A program made the position numbers and the translations under genes. From assembly GCF_042100115.1 (NCBI RefSeq), contig NC_091277.1:248001-312000 (forward strand): 64,000 nucleotides of DNA. Direction: 5' to 3'. The notes below the pieces were generated by a model that saw nothing but the letters and a program-made list of their open reading frames with translations, ran no database searches and was not told the DNA's origin. Positions within the stretch are counted from its first letter, which is position 1. Each line of letters begins with the position of its first letter. The stretch comes from Alternaria dauci (lineage: Eukaryota > Ascomycota > Dothideomycetes > Pleosporales > Pleosporaceae). This document shows positions 21,694-33,500 of the stretch, piece after piece.

Positions 21694-23331
21694 TTAACTT
21701 AGTAGTAAATCATAGTAATAAGGATCCGCCCCACGTTCTAGCAGATAATTCATAACCTCTTTGCTGTGCGTCCGGCTCTCAGCTTCCAAGTCGTACTCTC
21801 TCGTAGTCGCGAGCAGCAAAGGCGTCTTCCCAGTACCGTCTCTAGCTTCGATTCCAGCCCCATGGTTAAGCAGCGCAGATACAACCTTGAGAGTTGCTCC
21901 TACAAACGCACCGTGGACAGATGCGATGGCGAGATGAAGCGGTGTATTGCTCTCAACCAGAACAGTGGTCCATCCATCAGAGCCACGCGTACGATCCTCG
22001 CGTGTTGCAAGACCGTTGACATTTGCGCCGTTTGATAAGAGGAAAGAGATGAGTTTCAGGTTACACGACGCGGCAGCATTGTGTATAGCTGTGGTACCTT
22101 GAGCTGTGGCAGCATGAATATCTGCGCCGCGGTCGAGCAGCGCTTTCGAGACACTGGTGCAAGTGGACTGCATGAACGGCGTCCATCCCAAGTTATTCCT
22201 TACATCTACTGAACTGCCGGCGTTTAGGTATAGAGACACCAATTCCAGTATCCCTAGTGAGCTGGCTTTGTGTAGTGGAATCTCTCCTTGATCATCCATA
22301 GCACCAACGTCTGCACCTGCAGCAATCAGCCAGGAGGCTACACTTGGTTTGCGTACATGGTGTAGAGCCGTCTGACCCCTAGCATCTGGAAGTCCAATCA
22401 CCGCGCCAGCGTCTGTGAATATCTTGACAAGCTCGTCGGTCGCGCGCGGATCACCCAGTAGCTGGAAGAATGGCGAGCGTCCAGAAGAATCGCAAAAATT
22501 TGGATCAGCGCCATGATTCAACAGAAAAGTTATGAGAGCCATTGGTCGCCCTTGTTCAGCGAGAGCAGCATGTAATGCAGTGCGTCGTAGTGGGTCTTTG
22601 CCATATGTATTGACAGATGCACCTGCGTCTACCAAGACGTCGATAATCCGGACCGCATGATCCCACTGCTGATCACGAATGTTGTCCAGCAGGCCACCGT
22701 CCCCATCCGCTTTGTCGCAATCGAACACCGACAGAAGAGCATCGTCCAACACGGATTGTCAGTAATCCTCACGCGCATCCGTGTCGCGCTCACTCGCGCA
22801 TCTTTGCAATACGAATCGTACCATTTCCAGATTCTGGTTCTTGGCCGCTACCCGCAGGGCATCCGCAATTGCCCGTCGATGCAGCGTATTCAACGGGCTT
22901 CTGGGTAGTTTTTCGAAAAGTAGACGAAGCATGGCCATGTGGTTCTCTCTCGCCGCAAGAAAAACAGCCTTGGAAGACTCAAAGGCAACACCATGGGCAA
23001 GGAGTTCTTGCATTGCGGCATTAGCATTGCAGTATGCGGCTGTTTCTACTGGAATGAAGCCATCAGGCTCATTGACGGTTCCAATGTCGCGTAGACTTGG
23101 ATCAGCCCCACGAGATAGCAACGATTGAACCATGGACGAGTTATCGTTACGTATGGCACAATGTAGCGCAGTTCGGAGTGACTCGTCGCGACCATTGATA
23201 TCGAATCCGCTGTCTAGCAAATCGGAGACCTTGGCTAGATCATCGTTTATGGTTGCTTGGTGGATCGAAACATTGTGCTCAAGTCCACTGCCATGGCCCT
23301 CTTGGGTACTGTCAATCGGCCAGGACATCAT
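21694..23331 (-). CDS. Large ankyrin-repeat protein, interrupted by an in-frame TGA (or a 63-nt intron)
   Basis: Two ankyrin ORFs lie in the same minus-strand frame, 23331-22762 and 22758-21697, separated only by a TGA at 22761-22759. Together they form one 546-codon frame with some nine or more ankyrin repeats, for example DDLAKVSDLLDSGFDINGRD, MVQSLLSRGADPSLRD, ALITFLLNHGADPNFCD and VVSALLNHGAGIEARDGTGK. Two readings are possible. First, a nonsense mutation. Second, an intron of 63 nt (22772-22710) beginning GTGAGG and ending AAAG; it contains the TGA, keeps phase and yields 524 residues. The donor is good, but the only CTGAC branch-like sequence sits unusually close to it. No other domain is present. 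Confidence 0.75.
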
Positions 23332-23971
23332 TGCAATGTCTGGAATGTAACGTTTGCTGGCGCAGCCACTAGTGTGGTGCTTTTCGAACGGGCGTAGCGA
23401 AAGTGTCGTTGAAGCAAAGCAGTACAGTTACAAGCGCTGCGGGTGGTTGCCTGCAAAGTACTGGACAACTCAAGCTTCGCCACAACGATGATTCGCTTAA
23501 CCCATGCAGGATCGGCACGCCAACTAGGTAGGGCTTATGATAGGGCTTGGGGTATGGCTTTCTTATTCTCTTCTCGTTCGCATCATGTAGCCTATTCATA
23601 CGCGGTGGTGCGTGTGGGACGAAAAAAGGGTAGATCAATTCAACTACAAGACCAAACCAGTAAGTCATTGTATCCAAATACTCAAAACGAAGAATCATTT
23701 CTTGTCCAGCAATAAACGAGAATATTGTACATCGTGAGCTTTGGTACTCGTAGAGCTACACACGCGCTTCAGCTCTGCTCCAGCCCCTTCCTTTCCCATC
23801 GCCCTGATCCCGCATCGGCATGTATCTTCTGCCTCCCATAGAACAACCCGCGCATGAACACCATAAAGTACACAGCTGTCATGAACTTCCAACACGCGAG
23901 TCCAAAACACAAAGCACAAAGCACAAAGCCTCCTTTCCTGCTCGAAACCCGTTCTTTCCCCCATACCATCT
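23332..23971. other. Intergenic region
   Basis: About 640 nt between the minus-strand ankyrin gene's start and the end of the minus-strand Pta1 gene. A triple ACAAAGC-type short tandem (around 23909-23928, CACAAAGCACAAAGCACAAAG) is the only repeat; it probably lies in the Pta1 3' UTR. Confidence 0.5.
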
Positions 23972-26616
23972 CTAAGAAACAGCCTTAACCTCCAACGCCC
24001 CATTTGCACTCTCCTTCCCCACCCCACTCTCGCCCTTGACCAGCGTCGGCAAACTCACGCCCTTCTGCTGCTGTTGCTGCTGTTGTTCTCCGCCCTCCTC
24101 CTCTTTCAAAACCTCCGGCCTCCACCTAACCAACAATTTCCTCGCACTCGGTTTCGCCCTCTCATTCTCGCTCCACATCTCTGCGAGCACATCAACCACC
24201 AACTTCCTCACTGGCGGGCGAAACATGTACAAGTAATGCAGACAACTACATGCTAGATCGATGCGCTCAGGGTCTTCTGCCATCTTTTTGAGGCGGGCGA
24301 GGATATCCTTATCGATTTGCGGTATCTCGGACAGGAAGCGGATGATGATCTTATCGGTGTGTTCAATGTAAGGTAGGATGCCGTCGAGGAGGCGGAGTAT
24401 GCAGCGGTGGTAGTTCCCGGATGAGGACTTTGTAGATGGGTAGTTGTGACCATTTGTTGCGGTGGCGGAGTCTCCGTCTTCTTCGCCAGCCTGGGCGAGG
24501 ACCATGTCGTTGTACCATTCTTCATTGAGCCAGGAGATGGCCACGTCGATGCGGGATTTCCAGTTGTAAAGTATGTATTGGTACAGACCGTCTCTTACCA
24601 TGTCGCTGATGCGGAGACTGCCCTTGGCGCTTTTCACCGCATACTCGTCCTTGATCCCATCTTCTGGGTCGTCTAGTCCGACACTTGCTCGTGTAGCGAG
24701 TCGGGAGAGTATAGTGACCCAGGCATCTCTGTTGTAGTCGGTGGCGGCGAGGCGGTTGAAGCCGCCCTTTGCGACCTTGCTCTTTTGCGTCTCATCTACA
24801 CTGCTCAGCATGCCGAACGCTCGATGTACGGTCATGTCACCGTACTTCTGAACATCCTGTGCTGATAACGGAGGTGCCTCGGGTAATTTGTAGGGGGCCA
24901 AAGCGCTCGATGGTCCGCCGTATGAGGGAAAGGGGTTTGAAGGAATGCCGTCGAGCTTGTTGATGAGCTGCTCAGCATCCTCAGGTTCAAAGTCAGGCTC
25001 GTATTCCTCTTCGTCTTCTGCGGCGGCGGGTTGTGCGGGTTGGGCTGCAGCGGTCTGCTTCAGTGTTTGATAACGGGCGCGGACGGCCTATGCAACGTTA
25101 GCAAGTGAATGGCTGGCGTGTTCCGTTGCTGTTCAACAGCCACAGGTATGGCAGTCTATGAAATGGGAGGACATCACATACGCTGATAGCTTGTTCGAGC
25201 TTTTGCGGGTTCACCGACTGCAGAACAGGCACCACTATCCTTAACAATTGCTCAGGATCTCTGAAGTTTTGTACATCAAAGTTTGCAGTGCTGCCTTCAG
25301 CATTCAATGTGTACAGTTGCCGCCAGCTCACTTCGCCAGGCGGTAGCGGCTGAACAGATGGCGTGCGACTCGGAGGTTCAGCGACCAACCGTTGCCTCTT
25401 TGCTTGGTCAAGACCATCTGTTGGCTCACTGGGTGCAGGTCGCTTGCGATTCGATTCATCAAAGGCTTCCACCCGTGTGCGATGCATGCGTTCCAAGAAC
25501 TGCTGTATCCGTCCGTTGACGGGGTTTTCGGGATTCCTATGGTCGTGAGAATCAGCAGTATCATGACGTAGGAGGACAGACACACCTCTTTATGATGTTC
25601 ACAAGCAGTGCCCTTGTTGTGCGCTCAATCGACTTCATGATGACCTTGTTCTTGGGCGTCATGGGCGCGTTGGCAAGCTTCAGAGGGTTGAAGTTGAAGA
25701 CACTGTTCAAGATCTTATTTGCAGCATTGGGTCTGCGGTGAATAAGCATGCCCAAGCTGTTGAGGGTTGCAGTCACGAGCAAGCCGTCACTATTCTCTGT
25801 TAGAGGCATTCCGGCAGTCTGCGACTGTCTATCTAACCTGTGGTCTCCGTGTATGATATCCAACAACCTGTCCAGCAGTCCATGTCCTTCAGCCTCGAGG
25901 CTCGCGTATGGTATGAGGGGGTGGTCGCGGGGTACGAGAGACAGGGAGATGTCGTTGTGGTCGGCGCGCTGCGAGGCATCAGATGGATGTATATGGGCGA
26001 GATGAGGTGTAGTATTTACCCTTGGGTCTGCCACGCCTGGTGTCTGGACTAGGACGACTTGCTGGAGGAACTTGACGCAACATATGCGCACACCTGGCGC
26101 GGCTGTGTCCATTCGGCGCAGGATGTTGGTCTTGATGCCGGCCATGAGCTGCCACTTCTGCGCATCGCTGGGGTCGGAGACACTGGCACGTGCAAGTATA
26201 AGAAGGTGTTCGCATGGATCAGGCATGGGGATCTCAAGATGCGCATGGCATATTTGACATGGGGACTTCTATCTGAGGCACGGGATCACTTACATGTGTT
26301 TGTAGACGAGCGGGTACACGCTCGCGGCCGCCTGGATGGCGCTCTTGATGACGCTCTTGTCTTCAACATTCTCGAGGTACGCCTTGAGGGTGGGCAAGAC
26401 AGAGGGCGCGCTCTGCTGCTTGACCTCCTGGGGCCATGTCGGCGATGCAAATGCCTCGGCTAGGAAGTCGGCGCCCCAGCGCTGTATCTCGATGCTCTGG
26501 TCTTCACTGTAGCCGATGATGGGAAGCACGCCCGGTATGATGGTAGGATAGTATCTACCGTCGCCTAACGCGAGCGACCGGGCCGACTCCATCTGCTGGA
26601 TCGTCTGTGAACTCAT
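23972..26616 (-). CDS. PTA1: Pta1/symplekin, mRNA cleavage and polyadenylation factor subunit
   Basis: Four exons on the minus strand, 26616-26294, 26182-25586, 25536-25182 and 25087-23972, give 796 residues. The N-terminal DUF3453/symplekin HEAT-like domain is clear: a polyadenylation-factor-type opening (SARSLALGDGRYYP), NILRRMDTAAPGVRICCVKF, SLSLVPRDHPLIP and VTATLNSLGMLI. The second-intron acceptor is chosen because it yields YKHIVSDPSDAQKWQLM and keeps the phase; a nearer AG would shift the frame. The C-terminal half contains the tightly predicted helical region up to FRPPVRKLVVDVLAEMW and a polyglutamine run (QQQQQQQ) near the end. The protein is a scaffold of the nuclear cleavage/polyadenylation factor joining the nuclease and phosphatase modules. 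Confidence 0.93.
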
Positions 26617-26999
26617 GGCGGTGGTTGATGGCGAGTGCACAAGAGACGAGCTGTGTTTCTTTGAAGGGGTGAAGTGGTAGTGACGCTGATTCACGCGCGC
26701 AATGCAGTCAAACTAAGCGCGCGACACAGCCCAGTATCCGCCGTCAAGGGCACTCCCATTCCCAGCAATGCTCACAGTCAGAAAGGCGTAAAGAGCGCGT
26801 GTGTGTGAAGAAGAGAAGACGTGGATGCGCGAGGGGTGGTGTTGAATACAGGTGTGGATGAGGTGAGTGACGCGCAGTGTTCGCGGCAGTGTGCCATGAT
26901 CTGCGCCTGCCCGCCAAGGCCGCCTAGCGTGGTGGAAGTTCACCACCGCGGCGAGACGTCCTCTCCCCCGCAACAGAGTTCGAGTCTCAGCACGCCAAC
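26617..26999. other. Divergent promoter of PTA1 and COA3
   Basis: About 380 nt shared by two housekeeping genes transcribed away from each other. No TATA box is evident. Confidence 0.5.
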
Positions 27000-27369
27000 A
27001 TGGGATAGTAAGTCGAGCCGTGCGCACAGCCAGAGGGTGAATGCTAACGCCACCAGCAAACCCTTCCGCTCGACCTACTATGACGACCGCATGCGGGCAT
27101 CGCCGGCTCTGCTGCGAGCCCGAGCGCCGTACCTGATCAAAAACACTATCACCGGCTTCGCTATCTGCTCGCTGGTTATCGGAATCTGTACGGCTCCTGT
27201 CTCCTCTGCCTAGCGCACAGACTCACGCTCCACAGACACCTACACCATCAATGCCATCTCCCAGGACGAGTTCGAGGATGTCATCGTTCCAGACAAACCC
27301 ATGGAAAGGACCACTCAGCCACTTGGCACCACCCAAGCCCTCCAGCAGGCCGTCGAAGCGCGCAAGTAG
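27000..27369 (+). CDS. COA3: Cytochrome c oxidase assembly factor Coa3
   Basis: Three exons, 27000-27007 (only 8 nt), 27057-27187 and 27236-27369, give 90 residues. The tiny first exon supplies Met-Gly and two bases of a Tyr codon. The protein has a short matrix N-terminus (YKPFRSTYYDDR), the diagnostic LLRARAPYLIKNTITG segment, one transmembrane helix (FAICSLVIGIYTYTI) and the intermembrane-space motif ISQDEFEDVIVPD. This matches the fungal Coa3/Cox25 family, inner-membrane proteins that bind newly made Cox1 and regulate its translation with Mss51 and Cox14. Both introns are short with clean GTAAGT or GTACGG donors; the second is needed to restore the ISQDEFEDV block. A longer upstream start would be out of frame. 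Confidence 0.92.
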
Positions 27370-27916
27370 CGAATCGTGCGACCGTGTATATCGCTGTATA
27401 AGAGTGTATGAGCATTGGGCAGGCGCTATAGGAATTATTCGGGAAATACCACTTTTTTTACCATCCAAAAAGATTCCGCATCTGCTTGGTACTCGCAACC
27501 AGTCGCGCAGATGACTGGCCCACCAATTTCTCATTGGATACGTGTTCCCTTCCGTTCGCTGCTTGTGGCTCATGATTGATGCCCACGTATCGTGACTCGA
27601 TTGCGGCCCACATCATTATTACTGTCGCCTCATCTTACCGATCTCGACTTTGTTCAGCCAGTAGCAGACTCCGCCTGACTACTCTTGGATTACCAGTCTC
27701 AACGTCATAGCGGTTCTTAACACTGCAGCGTGACCGTCGCGACCATGGCGAGGTAAAATGCGAAATATGAAAATTTCAGTGGAGTGCCTTCAACTTGCCT
27801 TTTTCAAGTCGCTCGTTCACTAGCATATTTATGCTCTCTTCTTGAATCGCTTCCCTCTAATCTCACTCAAAAGCATTTTAGACTTGCCCTCTACGCACCA
27901 CTTCGCATCACCGACC
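27370..27916. other. Intergenic region
   Basis: About 550 nt. Towards the right end, CT-rich leader sequence precedes the next gene. No gene seen. Confidence 0.5.
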
Positions 27917-28720
27917 ATGTCGTCTATCGCTGTCTCAGACACGCATTTTGATCGCCCCAGCGCGAGCAGTGGCAGCACCGGCAGCACTGGCAGCTCCACC
28001 CTCCGCAACGCCGATGTCCAGACCAAGCACAGGTCTTCTATCCGACGCTGGCTGCACAGCGTCCGCAAAGCTCTCCTGTCCAAGAGTCTCAGGAAGCATC
28101 TAGAAATTTCAAGCGACAAGGAACCTCAGCTTCATCAGATCATCCTTTCCCCCGCGGCCTCAGATCAGCATGCCACCGACATCGAACCTGCTCGCGAGAT
28201 CCAACCCGCTCCCACTTCAAACCTCGCTACTCACACTCAAGAAACCTTTTCCATCCCACCTTCCGCTCCCGCCTCCGTTGCCCCTTCTGCTCCCGCCTCT
28301 GTTGCTGCCTCCGCTCCCTCTTCGTCCAAATCCGACTGGTGGGTGATCGACGACGAACCAGCAGCAGCTGGCCCATCATCTTCATCCACTACCGACTGGT
28401 GGGCACTAGACGACGAGTCAGCAGCAGCCGGCCCTTCATCTTCATCATGCAGTGCCAGCATCCTCACCAACAGCTCCAGCATCTTTACCAACAACACAAT
28501 GTCGGCCAAGCCGGCGAAAGCTAAGCGCTCCCGCAAACCCCGTGGACCTATTATGATCACGCCCACCATGTTGGACAGGCTCACCAAGGATAACAAGAAG
28601 CACCAGGGAGCTGCTGCAGCCCGGGAAGCAGAGGTCTGGAAGAACAGCAGGGGAGGCTCTTCGTCGACTCCGCGTGTCAACGGGGTTCAGGCGAGTCCTA
28701 TGAGGTGGTCGCAGGACTAG
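27917..28720 (+). CDS. Orphan Ser/Ala-rich protein with a tandem DWW-DDE repeat
   Basis: Single exon of 267 residues from the ATG at 27917 (the frame is open further upstream without a better context). I do not recognise a family. The N-terminal third is Ser/Gly-rich with a basic patch (RRWLHSVRKALLSKSLRKH). The middle has the proline/alanine pattern PSAPASVAPSAPASVAASAP. It then has two near-identical units of the form (S/T)DWW(V/A)(I/L)DDE(P/S)AAAGPSSSS at about residues 140-180. The C-terminus is strongly basic (KAKRSRKPRGP) and ends in a low-complexity helix. The duplicated aromatic-acidic motif in a disordered background suggests a short linear interaction motif. Nuclear location is possible from the basic clusters. 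Confidence 0.7.
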   Translation: MSSIAVSDTHFDRPSASSGSTGSTGSSTLRNADVQTKHRSSIRRWLHSVRKALLSKSLRKHLEISSDKEPQLHQIILSPAASDQHATDIEPAREIQPAPTSNLATHTQETFSIPPSAPASVAPSAPASVAASAPSSSKSDWWVIDDEPAAAGPSSSSTTDWWALDDESAAAGPSSSSCSASILTNSSSIFTNNTMSAKPAKAKRSRKPRGPIMITPTMLDRLTKDNKKHQGAAAAREAEVWKNSRGGSSSTPRVNGVQASPMRWSQD

Positions 28721-29370
28721 CGGAGTGGACGGGATTGGAGGAATGACTGGTGGAGCGGCATGTATGTGGTCTTGTATGAATTCTGTGAGGTGTAGACTGA
28801 CTTGGTTGTGTAGATACTCGAATCCATGTCTTTACTGTATTCCTTTCTACTGGGATTTTGTTAATTTGGGAATGGGTTTTGGCTTGTTGGATGATATTCA
28901 GCAGACTCATGCCGCCCTGTCAGGTGGCAACTAATAGATGCAAAGTGCTCTACATCTGAGATATTAATATAGAAAAGCTCAATCTTACATTTACAATTAC
29001 TCTAGCCTACTACAGTGTGTGAAAATCTCGCGAAAGACTACGCATCGTTTTCTACATCTAGCTAAGCTCTTACACTACACCTAGACCACCCTTACGGCCT
29101 CTAACTCTAGTAGTTTCTAAATGTTATTGAGCTTTGGCGACAACTACACTCTTCACATCCCACCAACTTATGAACAGAATATGGTTTCTCAGCTCACACA
29201 TTTCCACACAGAAGGACGCGTCAGACAACTACGAACTTTCGACATCGAGATTTGCGAACATGTCCAACGAGGTGTTGCCGAATACACTATCAGCCAATCG
29301 TTTACTCCATCGACCGCAACAACAACGAGATTCTCCCAGAAAACCTGGATGGACTCATCTTCGCCATGAC
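28721..29370. other. Intergenic region (convergent gene ends)
   Basis: About 650 nt of AT-richer DNA between convergent stops. Nothing coding is convincing. Confidence 0.5.
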
Positions 29371-29914
29371 TCAGAAGTCAACTCCATCAGCGCAGTGTCC
29401 GCACCATCCACAGTCTTTATCACAGAGTATCCAGTCCTGATCATTGTCCCAGATCGCCCGAATATGGCCTTTGATAGAGGTGGTGGGCGCTGCTCGTCTG
29501 CGGGATTTGGGTTGGACAGATGGAGCCTCGAACATATGTTAGCGTCTACATAATACGTCTTGCTACGCTAAGAGATCTTAAACTCACACTTGCCGGATTC
29601 AACGGCATATATATCACATTCTCAATCGCAAGGTTTGCTTGAGCCAACCTTCTCGCATGGAGGGATGACTTCTTATTGTGATCTTCGATAGCCTGTTTAC
29701 TTGCAAAAGACCTCTCACATACATCGCAGCTGAACATGGTGGTATGGGATGATGCGTCGCCGTGTTGCTCCATCGCCTTCTGGCTACAAAATATCTGCTC
29801 GCATTTAGCGCATATGTGAGCACGGCGGAGAGCTGCCTTGTTGGAGCCAGTGTGGTTCTTCAGCGCATTCTTAGAAGCAAACTCCTTGTGGCAGACTGGG
29901 CATGGATTTGCCAT
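29371..29914 (-). CDS. C2H2 zinc-finger protein with CDKDCGWCGHC tail
   Basis: Two exons, 29914-29588 and 29526-29371, give 160 residues. The intron starts GTGAGT and has a GCTAACA branch just before the TTCGAG acceptor; both the phase and the protein it creates support this choice. The N-terminal exon holds three C2H2 fingers: CPVCHKEFASKNALKNH, CAKCEQIFCSQKAMEQH and CDVCERSFASKQAIEDH. The second exon ends with IKGHIRAIWDNDQDWILCD followed by DCGWCGHCADG, a compact Cys-rich tail seen in a group of fungal C2H2 proteins. Probably a nuclear DNA- or RNA-binding protein of unknown target. A plus-strand ORF overlapping exon 2 (29134-29553) is its shadow. Confidence 0.82.
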
Positions 29915-30599
29915 GGCGAAATGTATTTTGTGAGATGAGAGATGGACGGGAGAAAGGTAAGGTATTTGGATATGGAGCCTACCCCGCTTTGTGTAACCAT
30001 GATTGTTACCAAACACTCCTGGGATCGAACTACTATGAAATGGGAACCGGATGGAAGACTTGAATCGAATAGTAGCATGAGTTTAGTGAGTGGTTTAAAT
30101 TGCGACTTGCCTGATAACACTGCTTCCACGGTAGAGCGGTGAATCAAACAAACCTAGCGAATCAAACCTTGCCAAGCATGGCATATGCCGGGTATATATG
30201 GGTCTTTGTCCCATCTTAGTCAGCTCCTTAGACTCAATACATCATTTCAAAAGAGTGTAAAGTCGTTTTTTCGGGCTCCTGCGAGGCCCACTGTGTCCCG
30301 ATGATCATTGGATTTGAGCTTCGGGGTCAATACATCATTCATGACCCAACATATCACAATTGCAGTAATTAGAGCCGCTCCGACGACGACGACAGCGCTG
30401 CAAACGACTGATTCTTCATTGTTGCATTCTAATACAGTATATGCCTGGCTTATGCAAAGACAAAGTCTACTTAGATCGAATAGAGAATAGTAGTTTTCTT
30501 AACTTTTACTCATTACTCCTACTAATACAATAACCTCTTGTAACGACAGTCCATTTACAACACTATCGCACTGTACCACTACTTCATTTTACTGAATCC
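29915..30599. other. Intergenic region
   Basis: About 690 nt between the C2H2 gene promoter and the 3' end of the copper ATPase gene. No gene seen. A short CGACGACGACGAC run lies near 30379. Confidence 0.5.
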
Positions 30600-33500
30600 T
30601 CAAACAATTTCATCACCCCCAGCCCGGTCCTGACTCTTACCCACATCATCCACCAGCTCTTCCAATCCCTGATTCACCCTAAACCCCACGCCAGGCACCC
30701 TACTCCTCAACGCCAAACTGCTACAAACCACACTCACACTACTCAACGCCATCGCCAAACTAGCCCAAACAGGATCAAGCCTAACATGCTTCCTGCCAGA
30801 CTCTTCCATCGCCATCCCTCCTTCCATCCCAATCCCATTATGATGCATATCCATACTCTTGCTTCCACCCGTTGTAATAGGAAACAAGACGCCAGCAGCC
30901 ACGGGCATAGCAACGAGGTTATATACAAGCGCCCATCCGAAATTAAAGTATACGCGGCGGAAGACTACGCGCGAGAGATCGAGGAGCGTGAGAATAGTTG
31001 TGAGCCGCGAGTTGATGAGTATGAAAGAGGACGAGGACAGCGCGATATCGGAACCGGAGCCTATTGCTATGCTGAGATCGGCCGTGGAGAGCGCAGGCGC
31101 GTCATTGATGCCGTCGCCTACCATGGCGACTGTTGCGCGTTTTTGCTTGTTGGATGCCCGGGCCAGGAACGGAATGTGGAATAAGGACTTGTGAGACTTG
31201 GTGAGCGTCTGCTGGAGGTACTTGATCTTCTCCGCTTTCTGGTCTGGGAGGACACCGGCAATGATGTTGGAGGTTGGGATACCGACTTGGAGACCCACGG
31301 CGTTTGCGGTGGTTTGGTTGTCGCCGGATAGCATCCACACGTCTATGCCGCGTGCCTGGAGGGCGGAGATGACGCCAGGTGCTTCGGGGCGGAGTGGGTC
31401 GGCGATGGAGAAGGTACATGCCAGCCGCCATGTAGAGGAAGTTTGGGTTTTGGTACCGGCGATTGACAGAGACTCTGAGTGACTTGAAGGCTCCGCGGGC
31501 TGAGTGACACCTTGATCGCTGTTCGGTAGAAACAAGGCGACTAGAGCGACTGACTCTCCCTGAGACTTCCACTTCTGCAGTGACGAAGCATCTTTGTCGA
31601 GAATAGGAACGTGGTGATCAGCCATGAAAGCTTCGTTGCCAATGATCGCGGTGATCTCTTGACCATCGATTCTAAAGGTACCCTTCAGACCCTTTCCTGG
31701 AACCTCATCAACGTTGACCGCAGAAGGTGTATCGTGAACTTCCTTGTCACAGAAAGAGACAAGTGCTCGAGCGATAGGATGATTGCTGTTCTCCTCCAGC
31801 GCCTTCACAATGCCCAGCACAAGTGCAGCATTCTGGTCGTCAGACAACCTGTGATCCGTTACTGCCGGATCGCCACCTTGTGTCAAGGTACCTGTCTTAT
31901 CGAAAACGATACAGTCCAATGAACTAGCTTCCTGAAAAGCTTCACCACCCCCGCGTACGAGGATGCCGTGTTTGGCAGCCAGACCGCCCCCGACGAAGAG
32001 CGCAGTTGGGGCGGCAAGACCGATACCACAAGGACAGGCGATGACAAAGACGGCTATGGCGAAGCGGAGAGACCAGAGCGCCCAGCCACCAGCACTTTCA
32101 TTTTTCCAGTCGCTGGGTATCGCTCCGGTAGTACCAAGAATCAACCAAACAAGCCAGGTAGTTATAGCGGCAGCAATGACAAAAGGTACGAAATACGAGG
32201 TAATGGTGTCAGCGACACGCTCAACAGGTGCGCGGCGCGACTGCCCTTCTCTTACAGCATTGATGATCTGATCCAGCATCGAAGTACCAGATACCGTCGT
32301 GACTTTGATCTTGACTGGAGCGCCTTTGTTGACAGTACCGGAAAAGACCGTGTCGCCTTCTACCTTCTTGACCGGTCGCGATTCACCAGTCAAGCTCGAT
32401 TCGTCAAAGTTCGAGCTTCCTTCAATGATATCTCCGTCAAACGGCGGCGAAGTGCCATTATGGACTCGGACAACATCACCAATCTCAAGAAGGTCAGTGA
32501 CGATCTTAGTGTCGCCCTTCTCTGCATCAACAAGGACAGCCTCGTTTGGGCGGAGCTTGCCAAGCGAGGTAACAGCATCCCCCGTCTTCGCCTTACTGTA
32601 AGCTTCCAGGAACCGACCGATGAGTAAGAACATGGTCAGGAAGACAACCGCGTCAAAGTATGAATCGTTCATGGAGCCAGAAGACTTCTTCGTCGCAGCC
32701 AAGATGAGCTCAACAATAGACGCCAGGTATGCGATCGTTGTGCCGAGCGAAATGAGCATGTTCATGCTGCCGAAACGTGTGAAGCGATGCAGATACGGTG
32801 TTCGGCTTCCAGGTCGCCACATCGATCTCAGCTCCTTCAGTGCGCGGCGGTGGAACGTGTCAGCGGCGAAGAAGTAGACGGGGGTAGAGAGGATGAAGAG
32901 CGCCCAGCTAAGTCGGGTGACGTTGCCTGCCCACATACTGCCCATGAGGTATCTACGTATCGGGTTCTCAGAGCTGATCAAGCTCATGAAGACGATGCCG
33001 AGAACAAAAGTGGGGATGGCAACTATGATGCATAGTACAAGACGGAATAAGATACGTGTCCGCTCTAGCGCATGCATCTCGCGCGCTCGCTCTTCAAGAG
33101 TCGGAGGATGGAAGACCGAAGGCTGGAATGCAGGGTTGAGGCTCGTGATTGTTGCGAAGACATTTCGGATCGTGAATCGAGGGGGGTTTGGTACGTATCT
33201 GATGTGAAGGATGGGTTGATTGAGGGATATCGGTGGGTCCTCTATCAAAAGACTCTCCTCTTCCGCAAATACTTCTTGCAGCTCTCGTGTGATGTTGTCT
33301 GGGCAGTGGTGACAGAACATACCATCTATGCAGATTGCGACAGAACGTTCGGTGGTCTCGGTCAACGTAGTTCCTTCTTGTACAACCTGATCCAAGGTTG
33401 CAGTGTAGCCGATATCTTCGATGGTTTCCTTGATCTCAGGCAGATGCTCTTTGCCTCGAAAGACGATGGTCGCACTGTTCGAGATTAGGTTGATATCGAC

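Noticed and set aside
29134..29553. 139-codon plus-strand ORF
   Set aside because: Antisense to exon 2 of the C2H2 gene, whose spliced tail is clearly protein-like.
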